This document shows, in pieces, positions 26,801 to 33,575 of a stretch of 40,659 nt of DNA. Origin of the DNA: Selenomonadaceae bacterium. GTDB taxonomy: Bacteria; Bacillota; Negativicutes; Selenomonadales; Selenomonadaceae. The stretch is taken from NCBI GenBank assembly GCA_017470715.1, contig JAFUYE010000135.1, positions 1 to 40,659 of the forward strand, given 5' to 3'. The position numbers were made by a program, and so were the translations under genes. Under the pieces are notes generated by a model, which searched no databases, was not told the DNA's origin, and saw only the letters and a list, made by a program, of their open reading frames with translations. Within the stretch, counting starts at the first letter, position 1. Every line of letters begins with the position of its first letter.

Positions 26801-26954
26801 CGTCAAGATAAAGCAGGCTCACCGTGCGCACGGTCTCTTCGTTGTCGGAACTGACGCTGTTACCCATCCAAAAAGTTCCGACGATAAGAATCATCAAGAC
26901 GATTAACGCCCCGATTATAAATTCTTTCATGATTTTGCTTTGCTCAATATCCAT
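23868..26954 (-). CDS. Hybrid sensor histidine kinase with two receiver domains
   Basis: 1028 residues. A membrane span (10-31), a periplasmic dCache-like sensor (about 40-285), a second span (298-318), a coiled coil (322-365), a PAS-like region (about 370-490), HisKA with SHEIRTP (H526), and an HATPase domain with N644, DTGIGM (677-682) and GSSGLGM (706-712). Two receivers follow, with phospho-acceptors D819 (VDWHMPEMDG) and D957 (MDMRMPEMDG) and conserved lysines near 870 and 1011. All catalytic residues are intact. No HPt domain is present, so a separate phosphotransfer protein or output partner must lie elsewhere. GAGG lies 8 bases before ATG 26954. It is 18 bases behind the PilM/PilN-like gene and co-transcribed with it. 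Ligand unknown. Confidence 0.95.
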   Translation of the reverse strand: MDIEQSKIMKEFIIGALIVLMILIVGTFWMGNSVSSDNEETVRTVSLLYLDELAGRREQVIANKLNDYINNMTIAMNHLTKDDLSSVDKLQAYQSRIKQIYRLEKFAFVDTDGLIYTSRGTRNDIDKYAFDYKNLSDTEISVKNLDGNTKKIVIAMPADNLPFAGKTLVACFMEMEMSRLLEGASMYTSSNNNTLCNLYTRDGVALTNVVLGGMSSENNLLKAMEPARFEPKYSLEKLREDFSAGKKGFSAFTYDGIRETLYYVPVHGTDWILTYLIRESVISEQIGSINEGIVFRSLIHSVLTALILVAMFATIIFQLRRVSKAQLEKETAAAENRVKQQELEEQLALQEELLAQEKHRTQQENMIKALASDYRSVYYVNLAEDDGICYRDDETLDISIGEGEHFTFSRIFTEYANLYVTDEYREDFLKFIEPQSIRDGLQNSQVITFSYLRRQKNVESYEMIRMARIKKVNETNHVVQFVGVGFTDIDAEMRDSMTKSRALSDALKAAEEASKAKTAFLSSMSHEIRTPMNAIIGLDSLALHEPGISETTRGYLEKIGTSAQHLLSLINDILDMSRIESGRMTLRNEEFSFPKLIEQINTIFSGQCNERKLEYNCHINGHLGEYYIGDSMKLRQVLINILGNAVKFTPEGGNVDLIVEKTADFDKKSAIRFTIKDTGIGMSKDYLPKIFDTFSQEDSSATNKYGSSGLGMAITKSIVDMMNGKIEVDSEKGKGTTFTVTVTLMNSDKENSAADDVEIRPHELNVLVIDDDPIACDHAKLVLEKSGIAADTVMSGKEAIEMITLRHARREPYNLIIVDWHMPEMDGVEVTRRIREIIGNESAIIILTAYNWDDVADEAVAAGVDSFIAKPLFSGALIEELKKVFKKKNPGSPEKIKKAELKGRRILLAEDMPVNAEIMLMVLQMREIDAELAENGRIALEMFQKSPENYYDAILMDMRMPEMDGLEATQRIRALERPDAKSIPIIALTANAFDEDVQRSLQAGLNAHLSKPVEPEVLFETLENMITD

Positions 26955-26972
26955 TTTATCAACCTCGTTCGC

Positions 26973-28013
26973 TCAATCAGTTTTCAGGTCGCCGCGAATC
27001 ACAAAAATAATTTCACCGTCGTCGCGGGAAGAAGAATTTTCAAGTCGTGTCGATTGTACAACAGAATTTTTCGTGCGGGCAAGGTAATTTTTCACGGCTT
27101 CGGATTTTGTCGCAAGCCCTTCAACACGAACGGAATTTTCGTCGACGCTGATTTTCGTCAAGCGCACGTCCCCGCCGGAAATTTTGCCGAGATTTATCAG
27201 CACGTTGAAATTTTTCGGCGCGTTGACGTTTGCAATTAAATTATTCAGCCGTCGCATTTCGGTTGCTTCGTCGTCGATAAATTTTTTTAAGTTCAAGTCG
27301 TCGCGGATTTCGCTTCGGGAAATTTTTTCTTCGTCGAGTTCGTTTGATGCCGCACGCCAATCCGAAATAAAATTTGCCAAAGATACAAACTCCGCAATCA
27401 AAAGAATTGCAATCGGCACGACGGAAAGTTTCCGCACATTCCAAGAATTTTCACGCGGGCGCAAAAGATTCGGTAAAATTTTTTTCGCCGCGACTTCACA
27501 GATGAATTTTGCTTTGTCGAGAGGATTTTTTTTCGTCAGCAAATCGGGCGGCATGACAGACAGCGCAATTAAGTTCAGCCCGCATTTTTGAAACGCCGCG
27601 CAGATTTCGTCCGCAGTCGATTTCGGCAAAGTTTCCATCCACAATTCGACGCCGACTTTCGCGAAGGAATTCAACGAGCCGTTGCCCGATTGTGCCTGCG
27701 ACCAAGTTTCGACGAACGCGGGAAAATCTTTTTCGGGGACGTTGGTAACTTCCGTTTGGAACGTGACGGCGTCGCGTTCGCGAAGACAAAATCCGACAGC
27801 TTGAGTTTGCCAACCGCGCAGTCGACAGGCTTCGGAAATTTTTTCGGCAAGGCGAACAAATTCATCACCGTCCGCAGAAATTTCCGCACTCTCGAAAGTT
27901 TCCGTCAAGCGCGTCAGGAAAATAATTTCGCCGTCAAAATATGCGCCGATAAATTCGTTCGTGTCTTCGCGGAAAAAATGTTTCGCCGCCGTCAAAAAGT
28001 TTGCACCGTCCAC
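26973..28013 (-). CDS. PilM/PilN-like type IV pilus assembly protein
   Basis: 346 residues. The first about 185 residues alternate strands and helices like a shortened actin-like PilM/GspL cytoplasmic domain. One membrane span follows (about 197-218, VVPIAILLIAEFVSLANFI), then a coiled coil and a C-terminal ferredoxin-like domain of PilN type (GGDVRLTKISVDENSVRVEGLATKS). The layout matches inner-membrane platform proteins of type IV pili or type II secretion, but no other pilus gene is nearby. Start is GTG 28013 with AGGGGG seven bases upstream. It is the first gene of an operon with the hybrid kinase. The assignment rests on architecture and the C-terminal pattern only. Confidence 0.6.
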   Translation of the reverse strand: MDGANFLTAAKHFFREDTNEFIGAYFDGEIIFLTRLTETFESAEISADGDEFVRLAEKISEACRLRGWQTQAVGFCLRERDAVTFQTEVTNVPEKDFPAFVETWSQAQSGNGSLNSFAKVGVELWMETLPKSTADEICAAFQKCGLNLIALSVMPPDLLTKKNPLDKAKFICEVAAKKILPNLLRPRENSWNVRKLSVVPIAILLIAEFVSLANFISDWRAASNELDEEKISRSEIRDDLNLKKFIDDEATEMRRLNNLIANVNAPKNFNVLINLGKISGGDVRLTKISVDENSVRVEGLATKSEAVKNYLARTKNSVVQSTRLENSSSRDDGEIIFVIRGDLKTD

Positions 28014-28032
28014 AAAAAAACCCCCTAAAAAT

Positions 28033-28112
28033 CAGTTAGGAATTAGGAGTGAGGAGTTAGGAATTGTTGACGCGAAATTAATTCCTCATTCCTAATTCCA
28101 AACTCCTAACTG
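28033..28112. repeat. Fold-back heptamer array AGTTAGG/AATTAGG
   Basis: CAGTTAGG AATTAGG AGTGAGG AGTTAGG AATT on the left is answered by AATTCCTCATTCCTAATT...CTCCTAACTG on the right. It forms a long imperfect hairpin inside the predicted leader of the PilM/PilN-like operon, between an unused GGGAGG (28121-28126, minus strand) and the ribosome site that is used. Confidence 0.85.
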
Positions 28113-28141
28113 AAATAAGCCTCCCGAAAATTTTTTGAGCT

Positions 28142-28170
28142 ATTTTATGCAAAAATCGTCCGTCACGCAA
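28142..28170 (-). promoter_or_regulatory. Promoter of the PilM/PilN-like and kinase operon
   Basis: Minus strand: TTGCGT (28170-28165), a 17-base spacer, TAAAAT (28147-28142). The leader would be about 120 bases and contain the heptamer hairpin. Confidence 0.65.
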
Positions 28171-28183
28171 CCGAAACCGCCCG

Positions 28184-28212
28184 TTGCACAATCGCCCGAA
28201 ATGAATTAGAAT
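28184..28212 (+). promoter_or_regulatory. Promoter of the 28245 gene and nadE
   Basis: TTGCAC (28184-28189), a 17-base spacer, TAGAAT (28207-28212). It is divergent from the previous promoter, with 13 bases between the -35 boxes, so the two could share an operator. Confidence 0.65.
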
Positions 28213-28244
28213 TCGTCCGAAAAAACTTTCGGAGGTGTTGAGCC

Positions 28245-28766
28245 GTGAAAAAATTTTTCGCCGTGTTGAGTTTCATTGCGCTGATTTTTTCGGCGAACGC
28301 GGCAAGTGCCGAATATCCCGATTATCTCGACGCGGAAAAAGTTTACGTTTTGTGCGGAATGCACGCGGGCACCGGTTGGTACATTAACCGCAAAACCATC
28401 GACGTTACGCAATTCGACCCGCCGAATTTTTGGCTTGCCGTCGAAGTTGCCATTGTTCCCCACGCAGGTGAAGGCGACTTGACCGACGTGGAATATGTCT
28501 GCAACGAATATTTTTACGATTGGACAAATCGCAAAATGTATGCCCTCAACGAGGACAAAAAAATTTTTATTCCGCCATACGGCACGGTTGCGGAACTTCC
28601 GAGCAGTTATGACGGCGAACTTGCGTTTTTCATCAAGTATCGTCAAAAATTTTACGGTGAACTTTATGCCGACAAAAATTATAACTTCGACAAAAAACTT
28701 TATGAACGCGTGGAAAATGCCGAGTACGAAGAAATTCGCATTCGTCACGAAGGTTTGGCACACTGA
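28245..28766 (+). CDS. Secreted hypothetical protein
   Basis: 173 residues with a signal peptide (MKKFFAVLSFIALIFSANAASA, cleavage before EYPDY). The mature protein is acidic and aromatic-rich (YVLCGMHAGTGWYINRKTIDV, YVCNEYFYDWTNRKMYAL) and looks like a small beta-rich periplasmic or surface domain; two cysteines could form a disulfide. No family recognised. Start is GTG 28245 with GGAGG about eight bases upstream, behind a good promoter (28184-28212). The nadE start follows its stop by 14 bases, so the two genes are probably co-transcribed, although no functional link is evident. Confidence 0.8.
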   Translation: MKKFFAVLSFIALIFSANAASAEYPDYLDAEKVYVLCGMHAGTGWYINRKTIDVTQFDPPNFWLAVEVAIVPHAGEGDLTDVEYVCNEYFYDWTNRKMYALNEDKKIFIPPYGTVAELPSSYDGELAFFIKYRQKFYGELYADKNYNFDKKLYERVENAEYEEIRIRHEGLAH

Positions 28767-28780
28767 AAGGAGCGGTTGAC

Positions 28781-30496
28781 TTGTCAAAAATTGCTTACGC
28801 ACAAATGAAAGTCGAGGCGGGACACCCCGACATCAACACGAAACGAATTTTGTATCTGATTGAGCGGGCACGAGCCGGCGGCGCGCAAATCGTCATTTTT
28901 CCGGAGCTGGCAGTTTCGGGAAAATTTTTGGGCGACACGTTCAAGCAGGAAAGTTTTCTGCGCGAATGCGAACAGTACGGCGAAGACATTATCGCCGCGA
29001 GCCGAAAGTTGACCGTCGTTTTCGGCAACGTCAAACTCAAATGGGAGCTGTCCGAATTTCAAGTTTTCGATTCGATTTTCGTAGCACGTGACGGCAAACG
29101 CGTCGATACTTTCGCGAAAAGAAATTTGTCGTCTGACGAGTACAGATATTTTTCCGCGCCGACGGAAAAGAAAAATTCAATCACCGTGCCCGCCGACGGC
29201 GAAGATTTTAAAGTTCTGCCGATTTTCGACGTTGACGACATTTTGACGAGCCACTTTGATTTCGGCGTCAACTTCACAAGTGAGCCGTTCAGTATCGACA
29301 AAAATATTGCGGACGAAAAATTTTCCACCGAAAAGCCGATTATTCAAGTCGGTGCGGTCGGAATTCAAAATACCGGCAAAACGGTTTACGCCTTCGACGG
29401 GATGAGCGCGGTTTTCAATTCACGCGGCAAAATCGTTCAGCTTGCCGAGCCGTTCGCGGAAACTTTGAATTTCGTCGAACTTGACGAGATTGACAAAATG
29501 CCCGCAACTTACGTTCCCGAAGAGTCCGAGCCCGAAAAAATTTATCGTGCGCTCAGTCACGGCGTCCGCGATTTTCTGCAACACGTCGGCTTGTCGAAAG
29601 TCGTTATCGGTGCATCCGGCGGCATTGACAGCGCAGTTTCCGCAGCGTTGTACGTCAAAGTTATCGGCGCGGAAAATGTTTTGCTGGTCAACATGCCGAG
29701 CCAATTCAATTCCGCGACGACGAAAAATTTAAGCGAACAACTTGCCAAAAATTTGGGCTGTAAATATTGCGTCGTGCCGATTCAGGAATCCGTTGATTTG
29801 ACGGTCAAACAGCTTGAGTCGGCGGGCTTTGAAGTTTCAAGTTTCGTTCGCGAAAACATTCAGGCACGCGACCGCAGTTCGCGAATTTTGGCGGCGTTGG
29901 CGGCGACAATCGGCGGCGGCTTCACCTGCAACGCGAACAAAGCCGAATCAACCGTAGGTTACGCCACACTTTACGGCGACGCGGCGGGCTTTTTGTCTGC
30001 GTTGGCTGATTTGTGGAAGTTTCAAGTTTACGCGCTTGCCCGTTACCTCAACGACGAAATTTACGGGCGCGAAGTCATTCCGCAGGGCATTATCGATTTG
30101 GTTCCGAGTGCAGAACTTTCGACCGCGCAGAACGTCGACGAAGGCAAAGGCGACCCGTTGAAATATCCGTATCACGATTATTTGTTCCGCGCTTTCGTCG
30201 AACAGAATTTGCGTCCCGAAGACATTTTGAAACTTTACGACGCGGGCAAACTCGAAAAAGCAATCGGTTGCGAAGTCGGGCTTGTCAAAAAATATTTCCC
30301 GACGGAAAAAGATTTCATCGAAGATTTGGAGCGTTGGTGGAAACAATTCACGGGCATGGGCGTCGCCAAACGAATTCAAGCCGCGCCGATTTTGGCAGTG
30401 ACGAAACATCCTTACGGCTCACGACTCGAATCGCAAAACGGTCGCCACGTCACCAAAGCTTATCGGGCGTTGCGCGACAACTTGATTGAAAAATAA
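28781..30496 (+). CDS. nadE: NAD+ synthetase, glutaminase domain lacking its Cys
   Basis: Makes NAD+ from deamido-NAD+. 571 residues: an N-terminal nitrilase-like domain (1-250) and a C-terminal synthetase domain (255-571). The synthetase has the PP-loop SGGIDS (279-284), NKAE, VGYATLYGD and PSAEL, all as expected. In the nitrilase-like domain E42 (FPELAVSG) and K113 (AKRNL) remain, but the third triad residue is missing. The place of the usual PICED motif reads PIFDVDD (F149), and the only cysteine of the domain is C63, far away. The usual NMVGGQDE stretch is also altered. The enzyme probably uses free ammonia. Start is TTG 28781 with AGGAG about nine bases upstream. It ends near an intrinsic terminator. 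Confidence 0.92.
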   Translation: MSKIAYAQMKVEAGHPDINTKRILYLIERARAGGAQIVIFPELAVSGKFLGDTFKQESFLRECEQYGEDIIAASRKLTVVFGNVKLKWELSEFQVFDSIFVARDGKRVDTFAKRNLSSDEYRYFSAPTEKKNSITVPADGEDFKVLPIFDVDDILTSHFDFGVNFTSEPFSIDKNIADEKFSTEKPIIQVGAVGIQNTGKTVYAFDGMSAVFNSRGKIVQLAEPFAETLNFVELDEIDKMPATYVPEESEPEKIYRALSHGVRDFLQHVGLSKVVIGASGGIDSAVSAALYVKVIGAENVLLVNMPSQFNSATTKNLSEQLAKNLGCKYCVVPIQESVDLTVKQLESAGFEVSSFVRENIQARDRSSRILAALAATIGGGFTCNANKAESTVGYATLYGDAAGFLSALADLWKFQVYALARYLNDEIYGREVIPQGIIDLVPSAELSTAQNVDEGKGDPLKYPYHDYLFRAFVEQNLRPEDILKLYDAGKLEKAIGCEVGLVKKYFPTEKDFIEDLERWWKQFTGMGVAKRIQAAPILAVTKHPYGSRLESQNGRHVTKAYRALRDNLIEK

Positions 30497-30518
30497 ATTA
30501 CGAATTACGAATTAAAAA

Positions 30519-30552
30519 ATCCCCCGCGTTTGTGCAGGGGATAATTTTTTTT
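30519..30552 (+). terminator. Intrinsic terminator of nadE
   Basis: ATCCCC/GGGGAT stem with a loop of about 11 bases and a T-rich tail. A short AATTACG heptamer pair (30497-30513) lies between the nadE stop and this stem. Confidence 0.8.
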
Positions 30553-30589
30553 ACACGCCGCGAACTTAACCGGCACGGATAAACGAAAT

Positions 30590-31573
30590 TCAGCCGTAGA
30601 CAATGCCCGCAGATTTCGCCGCACGTTCGGCAACGGTCATCACGTTCAGCGAAGTTTCAAGCCCGCGTTCGACTGCTGCAAAATCTTCGCGCTCGAAAAT
30701 TTCCGCGAAGTCAACGAATTCATGAACCATGCGATGATTGAATTTGTTCAGCGAAAATTTTTGCACGTCCTGCCCGCGAATCGCCAACTCGAACGAATTC
30801 AATTCATTTGGCGCACCCGTCGCAAGAATATATCCTCCGTCGCCTTGAATGTTCAAAAAGCAGGGACTTGCCGAATCTTTCGCGCCGACGCATTGAGCCA
30901 AAAAATTTTCGTATTCAAGCGTGACAATTCCGCTCGTGTCAATGCCGTTCCAACCGACATTTGCCGCGTAAGAAATTTTTTTCGGCAAACCGAACAGCCC
31001 GACGACGAAATTCAAATTGTAAATATTTATATCCGTGAGCGCACCGCCGTAAAGTTTCGGGTCAAATGCGGGCGCGACGGATTTATTTTTGTACGCGTCG
31101 TAGCGGCTTGAATACTGCGAATAATTGCATTGAACGATTTTCACATCGCCGATTTTCGACAACGCGTCACGAATCGCAAAAAAATTCGGCAGATGCAAAG
31201 TCGTTATCGCCTCGAACAGAAAAAGTTTTTTGCTCCGTGCCGTGTCGATTAAATCTTGAGCCTGCGCGGCAGTCACGGTGAAAGGTTTTTCGACGATGAC
31301 ATTTTTGCCCGCGTCCAGAAATTTTTTCGCGTATTCGTGGTGAACGGCGTTGACCAACCCGACATAAACGAAATCAATCGTCGAATCGTTCGCAATATCG
31401 TCAAGGTTTGTGGTGAATTTTTCGACGCCAAATTTTTCGGCAAGCGCGGTGGCTTTGTCGCGGCTGTGTTCGCGTGCCCAAATGTTTGCGACACGGAATT
31501 TTTTCGACGCCTGCATTGCGCCAATCGCTTCAGGAATAATTTTTCCCGTGCCCAGAACTGCAACGTTAATCAT
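30590..31573 (-). CDS. Gfo/Idh/MocA family NAD(P)-dependent oxidoreductase
   Basis: 327 residues: an N-terminal Rossmann domain (VAVLGTGKI, 4-12) and a C-terminal beta-sheet domain. The family lysine motif EKPFT (95-99) and a GGALTDINIYNLN segment, carrying the conserved Asp of the active-site region, are present. Such enzymes oxidise or reduce hydroxyl groups of sugars, inositols or dihydrodiols; the substrate cannot be named here. GGAGGG lies about 7 bases before ATG 31573. The gene stands alone on the minus strand, converging on nadE, with the hairpin repeat element upstream of it. Confidence 0.9.
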   Translation of the reverse strand: MINVAVLGTGKIIPEAIGAMQASKKFRVANIWAREHSRDKATALAEKFGVEKFTTNLDDIANDSTIDFVYVGLVNAVHHEYAKKFLDAGKNVIVEKPFTVTAAQAQDLIDTARSKKLFLFEAITTLHLPNFFAIRDALSKIGDVKIVQCNYSQYSSRYDAYKNKSVAPAFDPKLYGGALTDINIYNLNFVVGLFGLPKKISYAANVGWNGIDTSGIVTLEYENFLAQCVGAKDSASPCFLNIQGDGGYILATGAPNELNSFELAIRGQDVQKFSLNKFNHRMVHEFVDFAEIFEREDFAAVERGLETSLNVMTVAERAAKSAGIVYG

Positions 31574-31618
31574 AAAAATCCCTCCAAAAATTAATTCACA
31601 ATTCGTAACGCGAAATCA

Positions 31619-31820
31619 GAGGCCGTCACGGATGACGGCCTCGCCCGCAATTGAAACAGGATGTTTCACTTGCGGGCACGATGACTTAATCGTAGCGCGG
31701 ACGCCGAAACAACTTTGAGCAACGCCCCTGCGAGGTGCCCTTTCTTTTGCAACTTTTCTTTGGGCAAGCAAAGAAAAGTTGATTACAAAAACTCAAACTT
31801 GACAATCGCGCCGAATCGAA
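31619..31820. repeat. Multi-hairpin intergenic repeat element
   Basis: Three strong hairpins lie in a row: 31619-31642 (perfect 10-bp stem, 4-base loop), 31643-31677 (15 pairs with one mismatch, 3-base loop) and 31751-31780 (perfect 12-bp stem, loop GGCAAG). The rest, up to GCCGAATCGAAGCGAC (31810-31825), has no open frame worth calling. Words from its right end recur at 109-152. I read it as a mosaic repeat (BIME-like or a non-autonomous element). It accounts for most of the gene-free stretch 31574-31925. Confidence 0.75.
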
Positions 31821-31873
31821 GCGACAAACTTCAACCGGTTACCGCCCCCCACAGCTTTTTTTACGCGGCGACG

Positions 31874-31901
31874 TTGAATTTTCCTGCGCATGTGCTAAAA
31901 T
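31874..31901 (+). promoter_or_regulatory. Promoter of the thioesterase gene
   Basis: TTGAAT (31874-31879), a 16-base spacer, TAAAAT (31896-31901), 24 bases before the TTG start. Confidence 0.6.
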
Positions 31902-31925
31902 TTCTTGTCGAAAGGGTGATCCACA

Positions 31926-32342
31926 TTGCAGAAACCGACACACGAACAAATCATAAAATTTTGCCACGAAAATACCGTCATAGATTTTTTGGAAATCGAA
32001 GTCGTCGACGACGGCGAAATTCATCTGGAACTTTTGCCGGACACGCGACATGCAAATTTGTATTCAATGACGCACGGCGGAGTTTTGACGACGATGGCCG
32101 ATACCGCAATGGGCGCGAAGTGTTTGGAACTGGGCAAACGTGTCGTTACGGTTTCGCTCACGATTAATTTCATGCATCCGATGATGACCGGCACGCGAAT
32201 CAAAACCGAAGCTTGCGTTCTGCACGACGGGCATAAAACTATGGTTTGCGAATGCCGACTTGTCGACGCGAACGGGAAACTTTGTGCAAAAGCCGACGCA
32301 ACTTTTTTTGTAATCGGTTTGCTCGGCGAAGAAAATTCTTAA
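31926..32342 (+). CDS. PaaI family hotdog thioesterase
   Basis: 138 residues, a single hotdog-fold domain. The family motif HGGVLTTMADTAMGAKC (about 50-66) supplies the Asp of the PaaI-type active site; VSLTINFMHP and the C-terminal strands complete the fold. It hydrolyses acyl-CoA thioesters, substrate unknown. Start is TTG 31926 behind AAAGGGTGA; no ATG lies near. It has its own promoter. An inverted repeat TTAAAATC/GATTTTAA (32343-32374) follows the stop. Confidence 0.88.
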   Translation: MQKPTHEQIIKFCHENTVIDFLEIEVVDDGEIHLELLPDTRHANLYSMTHGGVLTTMADTAMGAKCLELGKRVVTVSLTINFMHPMMTGTRIKTEACVLHDGHKTMVCECRLVDANGKLCAKADATFFVIGLLGEENS

Positions 32343-32428
32343 TTAAAATCTTGCAACGTCAAAGAGGATTTTAAGAAACTTCGACTAAACTATACCAGAA
32401 AACAAAAATTTTTAAGGAGGTCTTTCAG

Positions 32429-33253
32429 ATGTTGAGGAATTTTAAACTGCTCGGCGTACTGGTTGCGGCAATTTTATTTGCAGTCAGTGCAACCGTCGAC
32501 GCTGCTCCGAACTGGAACACGAACACAATCCAAGTAACGGGCATGGGTGTCGGCAACCCTGCTTTGGCGCGGAGTCCCGCACATGCGTCGATGATGGCGA
32601 AACGTGCGGCTATCGCGGATGCGTATCGTCAGTTGGCGGAAATGGTTCAGGGCGTGCAGGTTGACGCCGAAACCACCGTCGAACAAATGATGCTTACTTC
32701 CGACATTGTCAAAACAAGAGTTTCTGCAGTCATCAAAGGTGCACAAATCGTTTCCGAGGGCGAACTTGCCGGCGGCGGTTATTCCGTCACCATGGAAATT
32801 CCGCTCTTCGGCGGTAGCGGCGGTCTTGCCGAAACCGTTATCGAACGCCCGCCCACAGTTGAGCCGTTCCCGCAACCGACGCCCGGTTACACTCCGCCCC
32901 CGGTCGAAACTCGTCCGTCTTCAGTCGGCTACACCGGTCTTGTCGTTGATTGCCGCGGTCTCGGCACGATTAACCACGTCATGAGCCCCGTCATCAAAAA
33001 TGCACACGGTCAAAAAATTTACGGGCACTTGAATCTTGACTACGACAGAATTATTGTCGAAGGTATGGCGACTTACGCAACCGATATGGGTATGGCAAGC
33101 CGCGCAGGTTCCAATCCGCTCGTCGTTAAAGCAATTCGCCTTGACGATTTGAACGCAACGCCCGTTTTGACAACTGAAGATGCCGACAAGGTGCTTTACG
33201 AAAATTCGCAGTCTCATTTCCTCGATAACATTGCGGTTGTCTTCCTGTACTGA
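32429..33253 (+). CDS. Secreted LPP20-like protein
   Basis: 274 residues with a signal peptide (MLRNFKLLGVLVAAILFAVSATVDA, cleavage before APNW). Residues 35-130 (ARSPAHASMMAKRAAIADAYRQLAEMV, then GAQIVSEGELAGGGYSVTMEIPL) match the LPP20/FlgT-N type repeat found in outer-membrane-associated proteins of diderm bacteria. A Pro-rich hinge follows (140-165), then a second domain (GLVVDCRGLGTINHVMSPVIKN) like those of related Negativicute proteins. No lipobox. AAGGAGG lies 8 bases before ATG 32429. It ends in an intrinsic terminator (33351-33380). Role unknown; an envelope or flagellum-associated function is inferred. Confidence 0.75.
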   Translation: MLRNFKLLGVLVAAILFAVSATVDAAPNWNTNTIQVTGMGVGNPALARSPAHASMMAKRAAIADAYRQLAEMVQGVQVDAETTVEQMMLTSDIVKTRVSAVIKGAQIVSEGELAGGGYSVTMEIPLFGGSGGLAETVIERPPTVEPFPQPTPGYTPPPVETRPSSVGYTGLVVDCRGLGTINHVMSPVIKNAHGQKIYGHLNLDYDRIIVEGMATYATDMGMASRAGSNPLVVKAIRLDDLNATPVLTTEDADKVLYENSQSHFLDNIAVVFLY

Positions 33254-33350
33254 TAACTCGGCGCGCCATTGACGCTTGCGACTTTCAACCTACACAGGTC
33301 GCAAACTTCGACGGTTCGTGAGCGATAAAAAAATTCCGAACTGAAAAATT

Positions 33351-33380
33351 TCTCGCCCCTGATCAAGGCGGGATTTTTTT
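33351..33380 (+). terminator. Intrinsic terminator
   Basis: TCTCGCC/GGCGGGA stem with a loop of about nine bases and seven T residues. It lies about 100 bases past the LPP20-like gene; no gene is seen between. Confidence 0.75.
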
Positions 33381-33383
33381 TAC

Positions 33384-33458
33384 AATGCGTAATGCGAAAT
33401 TCGTAATGCGTAATGATTCGTTTTCAATTACGCATTGCGCATTAAGCATTCCTAATTG
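33384..33458. repeat. Fold-back heptamer array AATGCGT
   Basis: AATGCGT AATGCGA AATTCGT AATGCGT AATG is followed by the complement ATTACGCATTGCGCATTAAGCATT, giving a long imperfect hairpin. Together with the terminator and the promoter at 33488 it fills the gene-free stretch 33254-33575. Confidence 0.85.
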
Positions 33459-33487
33459 CAGTTTAGCGCGGAATTTTTTTGCGGCGG

Positions 33488-33516
33488 TTGACGTTAATTT
33501 AGTGACGTGCTACATC
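33488..33516 (+). promoter_or_regulatory. Promoter of the CAP/RTX gene
   Basis: TTGACG (33488-33493), a 17-base spacer, TACATC (33511-33516). About 50 bases around it are closely similar to the promoter region at 37022-37075. Confidence 0.6.
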
Positions 33517-33575
33517 TACATAAATTGATTCAAAACAAAGTACGCTTCAACATTCTTACAAGAGAGGTGAGTTTA

